Shown piece by piece: positions 1 through 6,519 of a stretch of 7,815 nucleotides of DNA. This stretch comes from Bacteroidota bacterium. Lineage in GTDB: Bacteria; Bacteroidota; Bacteroidia; Bacteroidales; VadinHA17. The translations under genes were made by a program, and so were the position numbers. The notes under the pieces are model-generated. The model was not told the origin of the DNA. It saw nothing but the letters and a program-made list of their open reading frames with translations, and ran no database searches. Each line of letters begins with the position of its first letter. Position 1 is the first letter of the stretch. Location: the NCBI GenBank assembly GCA_030642585.1, contig DAOWNN010000098.1:1-7815 (forward strand), given 5' to 3'.

Positions 1-2
1 AA

Positions 3-95
3 AATGATTCTATTCTTGTATCTGCTGAACGATCAGGAACTTTGGATCAGAGAATATATTTGTTCTCCCTAAGTGAAATTCTGGAATACAAATAA
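3..95 (+). CDS. Possible C-terminal end of a truncated protein (5' part outside window)
   Basis: An open frame enters from the left edge and ends at TAA (93-95), giving 30 residues that finish in SLSEILEYK. It has no start codon in the window, so it can only be the tail of a longer gene. The composition is protein-like, with alternating hydrophobic and polar residues (DSILVSAERS, RIYLFSLSEI) resembling the last beta strands of a repeat or propeller protein, but that is only an impression and no family can be named. The other two plus frames close early or lack this character. The chance that a 30-codon frame is open by accident is not small, so the call is tentative. Confidence 0.4.
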   Translation, partial: NDSILVSAERSGTLDQRIYLFSLSEILEYK

Positions 96-323
96 AAATT
101 TGCAACCACATCCCAAAATGAATGAACTAGTCTGACCACTTCTGTTTTCCGAACTTTTTCAACAATAAAAAAATAAAGCACACATTATCTGAATGATAGC
201 ACTTTGAAATTTGTCATTTTGGGTGTCTTCTCTGATTTCATGTATGATTATTGTCAATGCGCAATAGTAGATTACTTATGTAGTTATTGATGCTTTATAT
301 TTTTATTAGACTACCCACTATTG
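96..323. other. Gene-free AT-rich stretch
   Basis: No credible gene is seen on either strand between the end of the left partial frame and the structured repeat block beginning at 324. The only structure found is a 9-bp inverted repeat: CGCAATAGT at 260-268 and its complement ACTATTGCG at 317-325, 48 bp apart. Its right arm runs into the CGGTCCGA arm of the next element. No clear promoter or tRNA-like fold was recognised. Confidence 0.5.
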
Positions 324-410
324 CGGTCCGAAGAACCCCCTCCGCCTCGTTTCACTCGGCACCTCCCCCAGGGGAGGATATTAGCTTTATAAAACATTAT
401 TATCGGACCG
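324..410. repeat. Structured intergenic repeat with nested hairpins
   Basis: An 8-bp perfect inverted repeat, CGGTCCGA (324-331) and TCGGACCG (403-410), encloses a C-rich stretch (336-369). Inside it is a very tight palindrome, CCTCCCC (362-368) and GGGGAGG (371-377), with only two bases between the arms. The C-rich core, of the type CCCCCTCCGCCTCGTTTCAC, resembles a dispersed intergenic repeat that I recall as common in Bacteroidota genomes; that resemblance is from memory. The element lies past the 3' end of the minus-strand flippase gene. No T-run follows either arm, so a classic intrinsic terminator is not supported. Confidence 0.55.
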
Positions 411-414
411 TTCA

Positions 415-464
415 CCCTGTGAAATAAAGACTATGTCTTTGCTACGAAGTAGCATTTCACAGGG
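415..464. repeat. Perfect three-way-junction inverted repeat overlapping flippase 3' end
   Basis: Every base of this 50-bp stretch except two triloops is paired in one nested fold. The closing stem is CCCTGTGAAAT (415-425) with ATTTCACAGGG (454-464), 11 bp. Inside are two abutting hairpins: AAAGAC-TAT-GTCTTT (426-440) and GCTAC-GAA-GTAGC (441-453). No base is unpaired at the junction. The flippase stop codon (minus-strand TGA, 457-459) lies in the closing stem, so its mRNA would carry this fold at the end of the coding region. It may be a REP-like mobile repeat or an RNA 3'-end structure; the sequence alone does not decide. Confidence 0.75.
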
Positions 465-1914
465 CAGGCTTTTCTTCTCCAGGCTGAAACAGGGATGTAA
501 GAATCCGAATGCGGATTAATCCGGAAAGCATGGCAATAATGATGGAAACAAGCATAACTGCAAAGATTCTCAATAACCATGAGAAATCGAATTGGGTTGA
601 ACCCCATGTAAGAACAATAGTAAATAATGTAAACAGAATAAGTTTAAACAATACTTTTTGATAGTTCCCAAATTTAAATAGCTTAAAAACCAGGATTGAT
701 TGTATACCTACCACTAATATCTGGGTAATCATACTTGCCACAGCTGAACCAAGTGCCTGAAATTTTGGAATCAGAAAAATATTGAGGACTACATTTAGAA
801 CCAGGCCTGAAACTGCTGTAATGTTTAGAGCAGACAGGTGTCCCCCGGCAGTCAGCAAGGTACCTGAAATATAAGTAACAGAAACAAAAATATGAGCAAT
901 CATTAAAACCGCTAAAATTTTCGATGACTCATTTGTGTGCTCATTATATAGGGTCTCCATAAATTCAAGCCTGTAAAAAACAAGGCTTACTGAAATAATT
1001 AAAACCGGAATTATCAAGAGCATAAATGAGAAAACACTCAGTTCCTCCACGGGCTCTCCTTTTTTAATCATTCTTGAAAACATTGGCAGTAAAAGGCTTG
1101 CAAAAAGAAAGGCAAACATGGTAAAAGCATCAAGTATTCTAAATGCCTGGGCATAGATCCCTGCCTGAACCGCACCATCAGAAAGCATTCGCTCAAGCAT
1201 TACCGAATCAACCCTATAGTATATTGACATAAGAATTGTAAGAAGAGCAAAGGGATAGCTCTTTCTTAAGATCCTTTTCATGAAGCTTATACTCAGCCTG
1301 GGTTTAATAAACCTGGCTTTTCCAAGGACAATTACAAATGCTACAATAACAGCAAAAAGATAAGCCAGGGTCTGTGCGTAAATAAACCATTCTATCCTAA
1401 ATTCTCCTCCCCCAATGCCTGTCCATAGTAAAATGGCACACAGAATGATCAGAACAACCCGATCCAGCACCGATAAAAAACTATCGGTTTTGAACATTTG
1501 CAAACCACTTATATTAGACCTCAAATACATAATAAAGGAGGCTAGAAACTGGTTGAAAAGAAGTGGCAGCAAAAGGCGCATCTCCACTTTCTCATAGCCA
1601 ATGATCATAGCAACCAGGAAAGACACAATTCCGAAAATTACAGCCAGAAAAATTTTAAGGCCGACAATATTAGAGAAATATCCGGGAAGTACTTTGGGGT
1701 GCCTGGATATTTCACGATTGTTGAAGTTGGTAATCCCAAAATCAAGAAGAATGTTAAGCAGCAAAGAAAAATTGAAAAGAGAAAAATATAAGCCATACTC
1801 CCCGGCACCTACAACATTTTGCACTGTCCGGTCTATCCCAAAAATCCAGAAAGGTTTAATCAGGATATTAAGTGAGAGCAGTAAGATCAGATTTGTTACA
1901 AATTTTTTCTTCAA
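457..1914 (-). CDS. Oligosaccharide flippase family protein (Wzx-like, MATE/MOP superfamily)
   Basis: This is a 485-residue integral membrane protein, a usual length for Wzx-type flippases, which move lipid-linked polysaccharide units across the inner membrane. About 12 to 14 hydrophobic segments are visible, for example near residues 7-24, 41-60, 87-106, 152-166, 177-198, 263-283, 297-314 and 447-466. The N-terminal block IKPFWIFGIDRTVQ, followed by LDFGITNFNNR (about 57-67), is typical of the polysaccharide-synthesis (PF01943-type) N-terminus. The start is TTG (minus strand, 1914-1912), reading MKKKFVTN; an in-frame TAA lies ten codons upstream, there is no ATG between, and the next in-frame Met is about 100 residues in, past conserved segments. 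The gene is divergent from the glycosyltransferase at 2072. Its substrate cannot be read from the sequence. Confidence 0.9.
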   Translation of the reverse strand: MKKKFVTNLILLLSLNILIKPFWIFGIDRTVQNVVGAGEYGLYFSLFNFSLLLNILLDFGITNFNNREISRHPKVLPGYFSNIVGLKIFLAVIFGIVSFLVAMIIGYEKVEMRLLLPLLFNQFLASFIMYLRSNISGLQMFKTDSFLSVLDRVVLIILCAILLWTGIGGGEFRIEWFIYAQTLAYLFAVIVAFVIVLGKARFIKPRLSISFMKRILRKSYPFALLTILMSIYYRVDSVMLERMLSDGAVQAGIYAQAFRILDAFTMFAFLFASLLLPMFSRMIKKGEPVEELSVFSFMLLIIPVLIISVSLVFYRLEFMETLYNEHTNESSKILAVLMIAHIFVSVTYISGTLLTAGGHLSALNITAVSGLVLNVVLNIFLIPKFQALGSAVASMITQILVVGIQSILVFKLFKFGNYQKVLFKLILFTLFTIVLTWGSTQFDFSWLLRIFAVMLVSIIIAMLSGLIRIRILTSLFQPGEEKPAL

Positions 1915-2035
1915 ACTTTTACTTGAGTACTGTTTTTCAAATTACAAATGATCTATTTAAAATTAACGTTTGATTTTTAAAAAAATTTCCTCAATCGCAA
2001 TGTTTTAGAATTAAATCAGCTCTGAAATTAATTTG

Positions 2036-2043
2036 TACCTTCG
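2036..2043 (+). promoter_or_regulatory. Candidate Bacteroidota -7 box for the glycosyltransferase
   Basis: TACCTTCG differs at one base from the Bacteroidota -7 consensus TAnnTTTG, and TTAATTTG (2028-2035) lies directly before it. A transcript starting a few bases downstream would have a leader of about 25 nt before the ATG at 2072. No clear TTTG element at the -33 position is seen. The 157-bp gap must also hold the minus-strand promoter of the flippase; TAATTTG on the minus strand (1938-1944) is a weak candidate for it. Confidence 0.35.
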
Positions 2044-2071
2044 TTAAATTCTTCATATTGTTTGATTCTCT

Positions 2072-3205
2072 ATGAAAATAGCTGTAAATACCCGACTTTT
2101 AATAAAAGAGAAACTGGGGGGAATGGGTTGGTTTACATACCAGACTCTTATACGAATCACCAGAGATCATCCGGAACACCATTTTTATTTTATTTTTGAC
2201 AGAAAATGGAATGAAGAATATGTTTTTTCTGACAATGTCACTCCCATAAAACTTGGCCCCCAGGCAAGACATCCGGTTTTGTGGTACATCTGGTTCATGT
2301 TCAGTATACCCCGATTTCTGAAGAAATACAAACCAGACCTTTTTCTTTCTCCCGATGGATTTATTCCATTAAAAACCAGCATTCCATCTCTTGCAGTTAT
2401 TCATGATATTAATTTTTATCATCTCCCTCAGGATTATCCTTTTTTTGTAAGGCATTTTTACCTGAAATATTTCCCTTTATTTGCTGCCAGATCAAAAAGG
2501 ATTGCCACAGTTTCAGAATTCTCAAAATCTGATATTGTAAGATCATACAATATTAGGCCTGACAAAATTGATGTAGTTTATAATGGTTCAGACCCGGTAT
2601 TTGTCTCCCTGCCAACAGATAAGCAAAAGCAGATTAAAGAGAAATATAGTGAAGGAGAAGACTTTTTTGTATTTATTGGTTCGCTTGTATCAAGAAAAAA
2701 CTTAAGCAGAATGATAGAAGCCTTTGATATTTTCAAAGCAAAAACCAGATTACCTCATAAACTTGTCATTATTGGAGATCCTATATTTCGTCATTGTAAT
2801 GCACTTGAGGCTCATGCAAAAATGATTTTCCGTGAAGATGTAATCTTTGTCGGTAGAATTCCAAGAGAAGAAATCAGGAAAGTACTGGCTTCCTCCCGTG
2901 CTTTACTTTTTGTTTCTTGCTTCGAGGGGTTTGGAATTCCTATATTGGAAGCATTCCGTTGTGAAGTTCCTGTAATAACAGGAGATAAAACCTCTCTTCC
3001 CGAAATTGGTGGAGATGCTGCTTTTTATGCTGATCCTTATTCGGTAGATGATATAGCAAAAGCAATGACGGAAATTGATAAAAATGAATCACTAAGAGAA
3101 AAACTGATAAATAAAGGCAAGCTTAGGAAAGAGCTTTTCACCTGGGAAAAAACTGCCCTTAAGCTTTGGGATTGTATTGAAAAGACTGTCCCTGATAAAA
3201 TATAA
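2072..3205 (+). CDS. Glycosyltransferase family 4 protein (GT-B fold)
   Basis: The 377-residue product has the layout of a GT4 enzyme, which transfers a sugar from a nucleotide-sugar donor to a polysaccharide or lipid-linked acceptor with retention of configuration. The N-terminal domain has the glycine-rich loop GGMGWFTYQT (16-25) and a HDINFYHLP stretch (111-119). The C-terminal donor domain begins near FVFIGSLVSRKNLSRMIEAF (199-218) and carries the family's E-x7-E motif, Glu285 and Glu293 in FEGFGIPILEAF. VVYNGSD (168-174) is the usual interdomain stretch. There is no signal peptide, so it is probably cytoplasmic or peripheral to the inner membrane. It starts at ATG 2072 with no Shine-Dalgarno site. 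It sits opposite the flippase and probably shares a polysaccharide pathway with it; donor and acceptor are unknown. Confidence 0.9.
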   Translation: MKIAVNTRLLIKEKLGGMGWFTYQTLIRITRDHPEHHFYFIFDRKWNEEYVFSDNVTPIKLGPQARHPVLWYIWFMFSIPRFLKKYKPDLFLSPDGFIPLKTSIPSLAVIHDINFYHLPQDYPFFVRHFYLKYFPLFAARSKRIATVSEFSKSDIVRSYNIRPDKIDVVYNGSDPVFVSLPTDKQKQIKEKYSEGEDFFVFIGSLVSRKNLSRMIEAFDIFKAKTRLPHKLVIIGDPIFRHCNALEAHAKMIFREDVIFVGRIPREEIRKVLASSRALLFVSCFEGFGIPILEAFRCEVPVITGDKTSLPEIGGDAAFYADPYSVDDIAKAMTEIDKNESLREKLINKGKLRKELFTWEKTALKLWDCIEKTVPDKI

Positions 3206-3249
3206 TAAGCCTCTACCTTCTAAAAAAGCAGATCAATTTCTACTCATGC

Positions 3250-3876
3250 ATGCAAAATCCGTCCACATCAATGCCATTGAAAAGTTTCTATAAAAAGGGA
3301 ATTATAGAAGCTGGTTGCGATGAAGCAGGAAGGGGATGCCTTGCGGGGCCTGTTTTTGCATCTGCCGTGATTCTCCCTCAAAATTTCTATTCCCCCCTGT
3401 TAAATGATTCTAAAACACTCAAAGAATCTCTACGATATTCCCTGAGGGAAGAGATAAAAAATTCAGCATTGGCATGGAGTGTAGCTATGGTAGAAAATGA
3501 AGAAATTGATGAAATCAATATTTTAAATGCCTCAATCAAGGCGATGCAGCTTGCTATAAAAAAACTAAAAATAAAACCCGATTTTTTACTCATTGATGGA
3601 AACAGATTTAAACCCTATAAAAATATTCCTCATGCTTGCATTATTAAAGGAGATGCAAAGTTTTTCTCTGTTGCAGCTGCAAGTATTCTCGCTAAAACAT
3701 ACAGGGATGATTTCATGAAGCAAGCACATCTTAAGAATCCTGTTTATAACTGGGAGAAAAATAAAGGCTATCCAACCAGGGAGCACCGTAGAGCCATACT
3801 TGAAAATGGGATAACAGATCTTCACAGGAGATCCTTCAGGCTAATCGATCCCCAGTTAAATATTGATTTTATATAG
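3250..3876 (+). CDS. rnhB: Ribonuclease HII
   Basis: Type 2 RNase H cleaves RNA in RNA-DNA hybrids and at single ribonucleotides embedded in DNA, starting ribonucleotide excision repair in the cytoplasm. The four acidic catalytic residues are visible: Asp24 and Glu25 in CDEAGRG, Asp116 in LLIDGNRF, and Asp135 in IKGDAKFFSVAAASILAK. The GRG motif (27-29) and Tyr174 in NKGYPTREH form the pocket that recognises the ribonucleotide-DNA junction. At 208 residues it is full length. The ATG at 3250 gives seven extra residues (QNPSTS) before a second in-frame ATG at 3271 (MPLKSFYKKG), where I recall Bacteroidota homologues starting, so 3271 may be the true start. It follows the glycosyltransferase by 44 bp on the same strand and may be co-transcribed with it. 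Confidence 0.96.
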   Translation: MQNPSTSMPLKSFYKKGIIEAGCDEAGRGCLAGPVFASAVILPQNFYSPLLNDSKTLKESLRYSLREEIKNSALAWSVAMVENEEIDEINILNASIKAMQLAIKKLKIKPDFLLIDGNRFKPYKNIPHACIIKGDAKFFSVAAASILAKTYRDDFMKQAHLKNPVYNWEKNKGYPTREHRRAILENGITDLHRRSFRLIDPQLNIDFI

Positions 3877-3894
3877 CTGTTATAAGTTGACAGC
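3876..3894 (+). other. Weak hairpin just after rnhB
   Basis: GCTGT (3876-3880) and ACAGC (3890-3894) can pair as a 5-bp stem with a 9-nt loop, beginning at the last base of the rnhB stop codon. There is no T-run after it, so it is at best a weak 3'-end structure. Confidence 0.25.
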
Positions 3895-3999
3895 CTGAAA
3901 GTTACCAAAGGAAGTAATTGACAATTGCATGACACGAGCACAGCGAGCTGTTAAGTTCTTAAACATATAAAATACGAATGTCTGTATTGCTAAAAAAAC

Positions 4000-4007
4000 T
4001 ATATTTG
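4000..4007 (+). promoter_or_regulatory. Candidate Bacteroidota -7 promoter box for the S46 peptidase
   Basis: TATATTTG matches the Bacteroidota -7 consensus TAnnTTTG exactly. It is 45 bp before the ATG at 4053, giving a leader of roughly 40 nt or less. A TTG (3987-3989) lies only 10 bp upstream, too close for the usual spacing of about 19 bp, and no good -33 element is seen at the expected place. The 176-bp gap after rnhB is consistent with an independent transcription unit for the peptidase. Confidence 0.45.
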
Positions 4008-4052
4008 CCCCTTATTCAACAGATATACGATTACTAATTTAACTATAAACTG

Positions 4053-6203
4053 ATGAAAAAATTTACTTCAATATTAATTGGTTTTATCCTTGTATTCAGT
4101 CTTTCAACTAAAGCTGATGAAGGAATGTGGCTTCTGGATATGCTTGAGACGCTGAATATGGGAAAAATGACTGAGATGGGATTGGAGCTCACTGCTGAAG
4201 AAATTTACAGCATCAACAACTCAAGCATGAAAGATGCAATTGTGATTTTTGGTGGTGGTTGTACCGGAGAAATTGTATCTGACCAGGGATTGCTTTTAAC
4301 CAACCACCATTGTGGATATGGCCGAATTCAGGCACACAGTTCCACTGAGCACAACTACCTGAAGGATGGATTCTGGGCTATGTCAAAAGAAGAAGAGCTT
4401 TCAAATCCCGGACTGGGTGTTACTTTCCTGATAAGACTGGAAGATGTATCTGCCAGAATTAATGATAGTCTGAATTTAGAAATGAGTGAAGAAGAAAGAG
4501 ATGCGATAATTGAAAGTATATCTGAAAAAATAGAAACTGAGGCTACAGAAGATAATCATTATACAGCAAGAGTTAGAAGCTATTTTGGAGGGAATAACTT
4601 CTACTTGCTGGTTTATGAAACTTACAATGATGTTCGCCTGGTGGGTGCTCCTCCTTCTTCCATTGGGAAATTCGGACATGACACCGACAACTGGGAATGG
4701 CCAAGGCACACCGGTGATTATAGCGTATTCCGGGTGTATATGTCCCCCGATGGGAAACCGGCCGAATATTCTGAAGAAAATATTCCTCTAAAACCCAGGC
4801 ACTTCCTTCCTGTTTCAATAAAAGGAGTAGAAAAAGGTGATTATGCAATGATTCTGGGCTATCCGGGAGGAACACAAAGATACATGACCTCTTTCGGGAT
4901 TGATAAAGAATTAAAAATTACCCACCCAAACCGTATCAAGATCAGAGGTGCCCGCCAGGAGATACTCTGGGCAGATATGCTTGCCGATGAGAAGGTTATG
5001 ATTCAATATGCTTCTAAATATTCAGGTTCCAGCAATTACTGGAAATTTTCAATCGGACAAAAACAGGGTCTTGAAAGACTAAATATCAAGGGTAAGAAAC
5101 AAGAAATTGAAAAAAAGTTTACAAGCTGGGTAAATGCCGATGATGCCCGTAAAGAAAAATACGGGGAAGCACTCATTTTAATAGAAGCTTCAATTAAAGA
5201 TGCCAAAGCTTATGACGATGTAAATCAATACATAATTGAGTGCCTTTTTATGGGGAGTGAAGCAATTGGCTTTGCAATCAGGACACAACAGTTTCATGCC
5301 CAACTTGAATCTGAAGACCAGGAAGGAATTGAAAAAGCCGTGGAGGCTCAAAAAACAGGAGCCGAAAAGTTTTATAAGAACTATAATGCTCCAACCGACC
5401 TGAAAGTAAATAAAGTCATGCTTAAAATGTTTGCTGAAGATGTACCTGCTAAGTTTCAACCTGATTTTTTTAACACAATCTCCTCTAAATATAAAGGAGA
5501 TTTCAACAAATATATTGATAAGATGTTTGCTAAATCGGTATTTACTGACGAAGCACGTTTTAATGCTTTTTTGGAAAATCCAAGCCTGAAAGTTCTGGAT
5601 AAAGACCTCGTCTACCAGGCTGCAGTTAGCAGCTATAATAAATATATTGAACTGATGGGTAAATCGGCTGAAGATTCAGATAATCTGTATAAAGGGCGTC
5701 GTTTGTATATTGCAGGATTAAGAGAAATGGACCCTGAAATGGTTCTATACCCTGATGCAAATTTTAGCATGAGACTCAGCTATGGAAGCGTAGATGGATA
5801 CCAGCCAAAAGATGCAGTTTATTACAACTACTTTACAACACTTGAAGGAGTAATGGAAAAAGAAGACCCCGATAATTATGAGTTTATTGTAGATGAAAAA
5901 CTAAAAGATGCCTATAAAACTAAAGATTACGGAGTCTATGGGAAAGATGGGGAAATGCATGTATGCTTCCTCACCAACAACGATATTACAGGTGGAAACT
6001 CCGGTAGTCCTGTGATCAATGCTAAAGGAGAACTAATTGGCCTTGCTTTTGATGGTAACTGGGAAGCAATGAGTGGGGATATTACCTTTGAACCGGAACT
6101 TCAACGTACCATCTCTGTAGATATTCGTTATGTGCTTTTTGTTATGGATAAGCTTTATGGTGCAGGACACCTGGTAGAGGAAATGGATATTCGAACCCGG
6201 TAG
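4053..6203 (+). CDS. Secreted S46 family dipeptidyl-peptidase, DPP7-like
   Basis: This 716-residue serine exopeptidase of family S46 (DPP7/DPP11, about 710-720 residues) releases dipeptides from the N-terminus of oligopeptides in the periplasm. A signal peptide (1-21) probably ends before Asp22 (STKA|DEGMW). The chymotrypsin-like triad is His86 in TNHHCGY (the His before Cys, as in AHC of chymotrypsin), Asp222 in RHTGDYS, and Ser650 in GGNSGSP. Asn213, Trp214 and Asn328 occupy the positions that bind the substrate's free amino group in known S46 structures; their spacing to the catalytic Asp matches DPP11 and DAP BII as I recall them. The specificity position, 18 residues after the Ser, is Gly668 (FDGNWE), as in DPP7 (hydrophobic P1), rather than Arg or Ser as in DPP11 (Asp/Glu). 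No C-terminal sorting domain is seen. Confidence 0.95.
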   Translation: MKKFTSILIGFILVFSLSTKADEGMWLLDMLETLNMGKMTEMGLELTAEEIYSINNSSMKDAIVIFGGGCTGEIVSDQGLLLTNHHCGYGRIQAHSSTEHNYLKDGFWAMSKEEELSNPGLGVTFLIRLEDVSARINDSLNLEMSEEERDAIIESISEKIETEATEDNHYTARVRSYFGGNNFYLLVYETYNDVRLVGAPPSSIGKFGHDTDNWEWPRHTGDYSVFRVYMSPDGKPAEYSEENIPLKPRHFLPVSIKGVEKGDYAMILGYPGGTQRYMTSFGIDKELKITHPNRIKIRGARQEILWADMLADEKVMIQYASKYSGSSNYWKFSIGQKQGLERLNIKGKKQEIEKKFTSWVNADDARKEKYGEALILIEASIKDAKAYDDVNQYIIECLFMGSEAIGFAIRTQQFHAQLESEDQEGIEKAVEAQKTGAEKFYKNYNAPTDLKVNKVMLKMFAEDVPAKFQPDFFNTISSKYKGDFNKYIDKMFAKSVFTDEARFNAFLENPSLKVLDKDLVYQAAVSSYNKYIELMGKSAEDSDNLYKGRRLYIAGLREMDPEMVLYPDANFSMRLSYGSVDGYQPKDAVYYNYFTTLEGVMEKEDPDNYEFIVDEKLKDAYKTKDYGVYGKDGEMHVCFLTNNDITGGNSGSPVINAKGELIGLAFDGNWEAMSGDITFEPELQRTISVDIRYVLFVMDKLYGAGHLVEEMDIRTR

Positions 6204-6224
6204 GGATGGAAGAATAGAATATTG

Positions 6225-6310
6225 TCCCGAAAATCTTTCGGCAAAGCCGATTTAGATTTTCGAGGATCCTCGAAAAATTACAAAAATTTTAGATTTTTTA
6301 TTTTTCGGGA
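6225..6310. repeat. Palindrome-rich element with two exclusive folds after the S46 gene
   Basis: It begins 21 bp past the peptidase stop codon. Fold 1: TCCCGAAAA (6225-6233) pairs with TTTTCGGGA (6302-6310), enclosing the hairpin TCGGC-AAA-GCCGA (6238-6250) and the perfect 20-bp palindrome at 6257-6276 (8-bp stem, GATC loop). Fold 2: CGAAAATCT (6228-6236) pairs with AGATTTTCG (6254-6262) over the same inner hairpin, making one long stem. The folds share bases, so they exclude each other. The 3' arm includes T-runs (6294-6299, 6301-6305). It could act as a 3'-end or termination structure for the peptidase mRNA, or be a REP-like repeat. Confidence 0.65.
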
Positions 6311-6450
6311 GAATGTTGGAAGAATGGAATAGAATAAAAACCCAAATTCCTTGCCCTGAACCTTGACTGACTGGCAGGCAAGATAGAGCAGTAAACAATG
6401 AAGTTTGAGAAGTTGTCAATGAACACAGGATAATGAACACTCTTTCCTTT

Positions 6451-6504
6451 GCCTTAGCCTTCTTTGTCCATCATAGCCTTGGCGTAGGTGGAAGCCTTAG
6501 CCTT
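6451..6504. repeat. Direct repeat GCCTTAGCCTT (two copies)
   Basis: The 11-bp unit occurs at 6451-6461 and 6494-6504, both followed by T-rich sequence, bracketing CTTTGTCCATCATAGCCTTG and GCGTAGGTGG. The bracketed text resembles a dispersed intergenic repeat that I recall from Bacteroidota genomes; this would need a genome search to confirm. It ends just before the promoter-like box of the MarC gene. Confidence 0.4.
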
Positions 6505-6511
6505 TTTTTAA

Positions 6512-6519
6512 TAACTTTG
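6512..6519 (+). promoter_or_regulatory. Candidate -7 promoter box for the marC-rnhA operon
   Basis: TAACTTTG fits the Bacteroidota consensus TAnnTTTG exactly and ends 16 bp before the ATG at 6536, which would leave a very short leader of about 10 nt. No clear -33 TTTG element is seen about 19 bp upstream. The short direct repeats at 6418-6440 lie upstream and might be regulatory, but nothing shows this. Confidence 0.4.

Noticed and set aside
415..464. tRNA or tRNA-like gene suggested by the cloverleaf-like fold
   Set aside because: It is only 50 nt, has two triloop arms instead of three standard arms, and lacks an anticodon loop and a T-loop sequence.
1415..1951. Two plus-strand open frames (1415-1597 and 1601-1951) opposite the flippase
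   Set aside because: They lie antisense to a clear membrane-protein gene, are rich in Arg, Lys, Ser and Thr with no recognisable domain, and are explained as shadows of its coding strand.
3935..3952. Short motif with CGAGC repeated (CGAGCACAGCGAGC) and CAGC-GA-GCTG symmetry before the S46 gene
   Set aside because: The symmetric arms are only 4-5 bp with a two-base gap and could easily arise by chance; no link to the promoter could be seen.
4476..4875. Open frames on the minus strand (4476-4709, 4573-4875) and a plus-strand frame (4585-4791) within the S46 gene
   Set aside because: They overlap the conserved region holding the catalytic Asp of the peptidase, and none has a start signal, domain or protein-like pattern of its own.
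6252..6440. A 62-codon minus-strand open frame in the gap after the peptidase
   Set aside because: It runs across palindromes and direct repeats, has low-complexity composition and no recognisable motif; the repeats explain the open frame better than a gene does.
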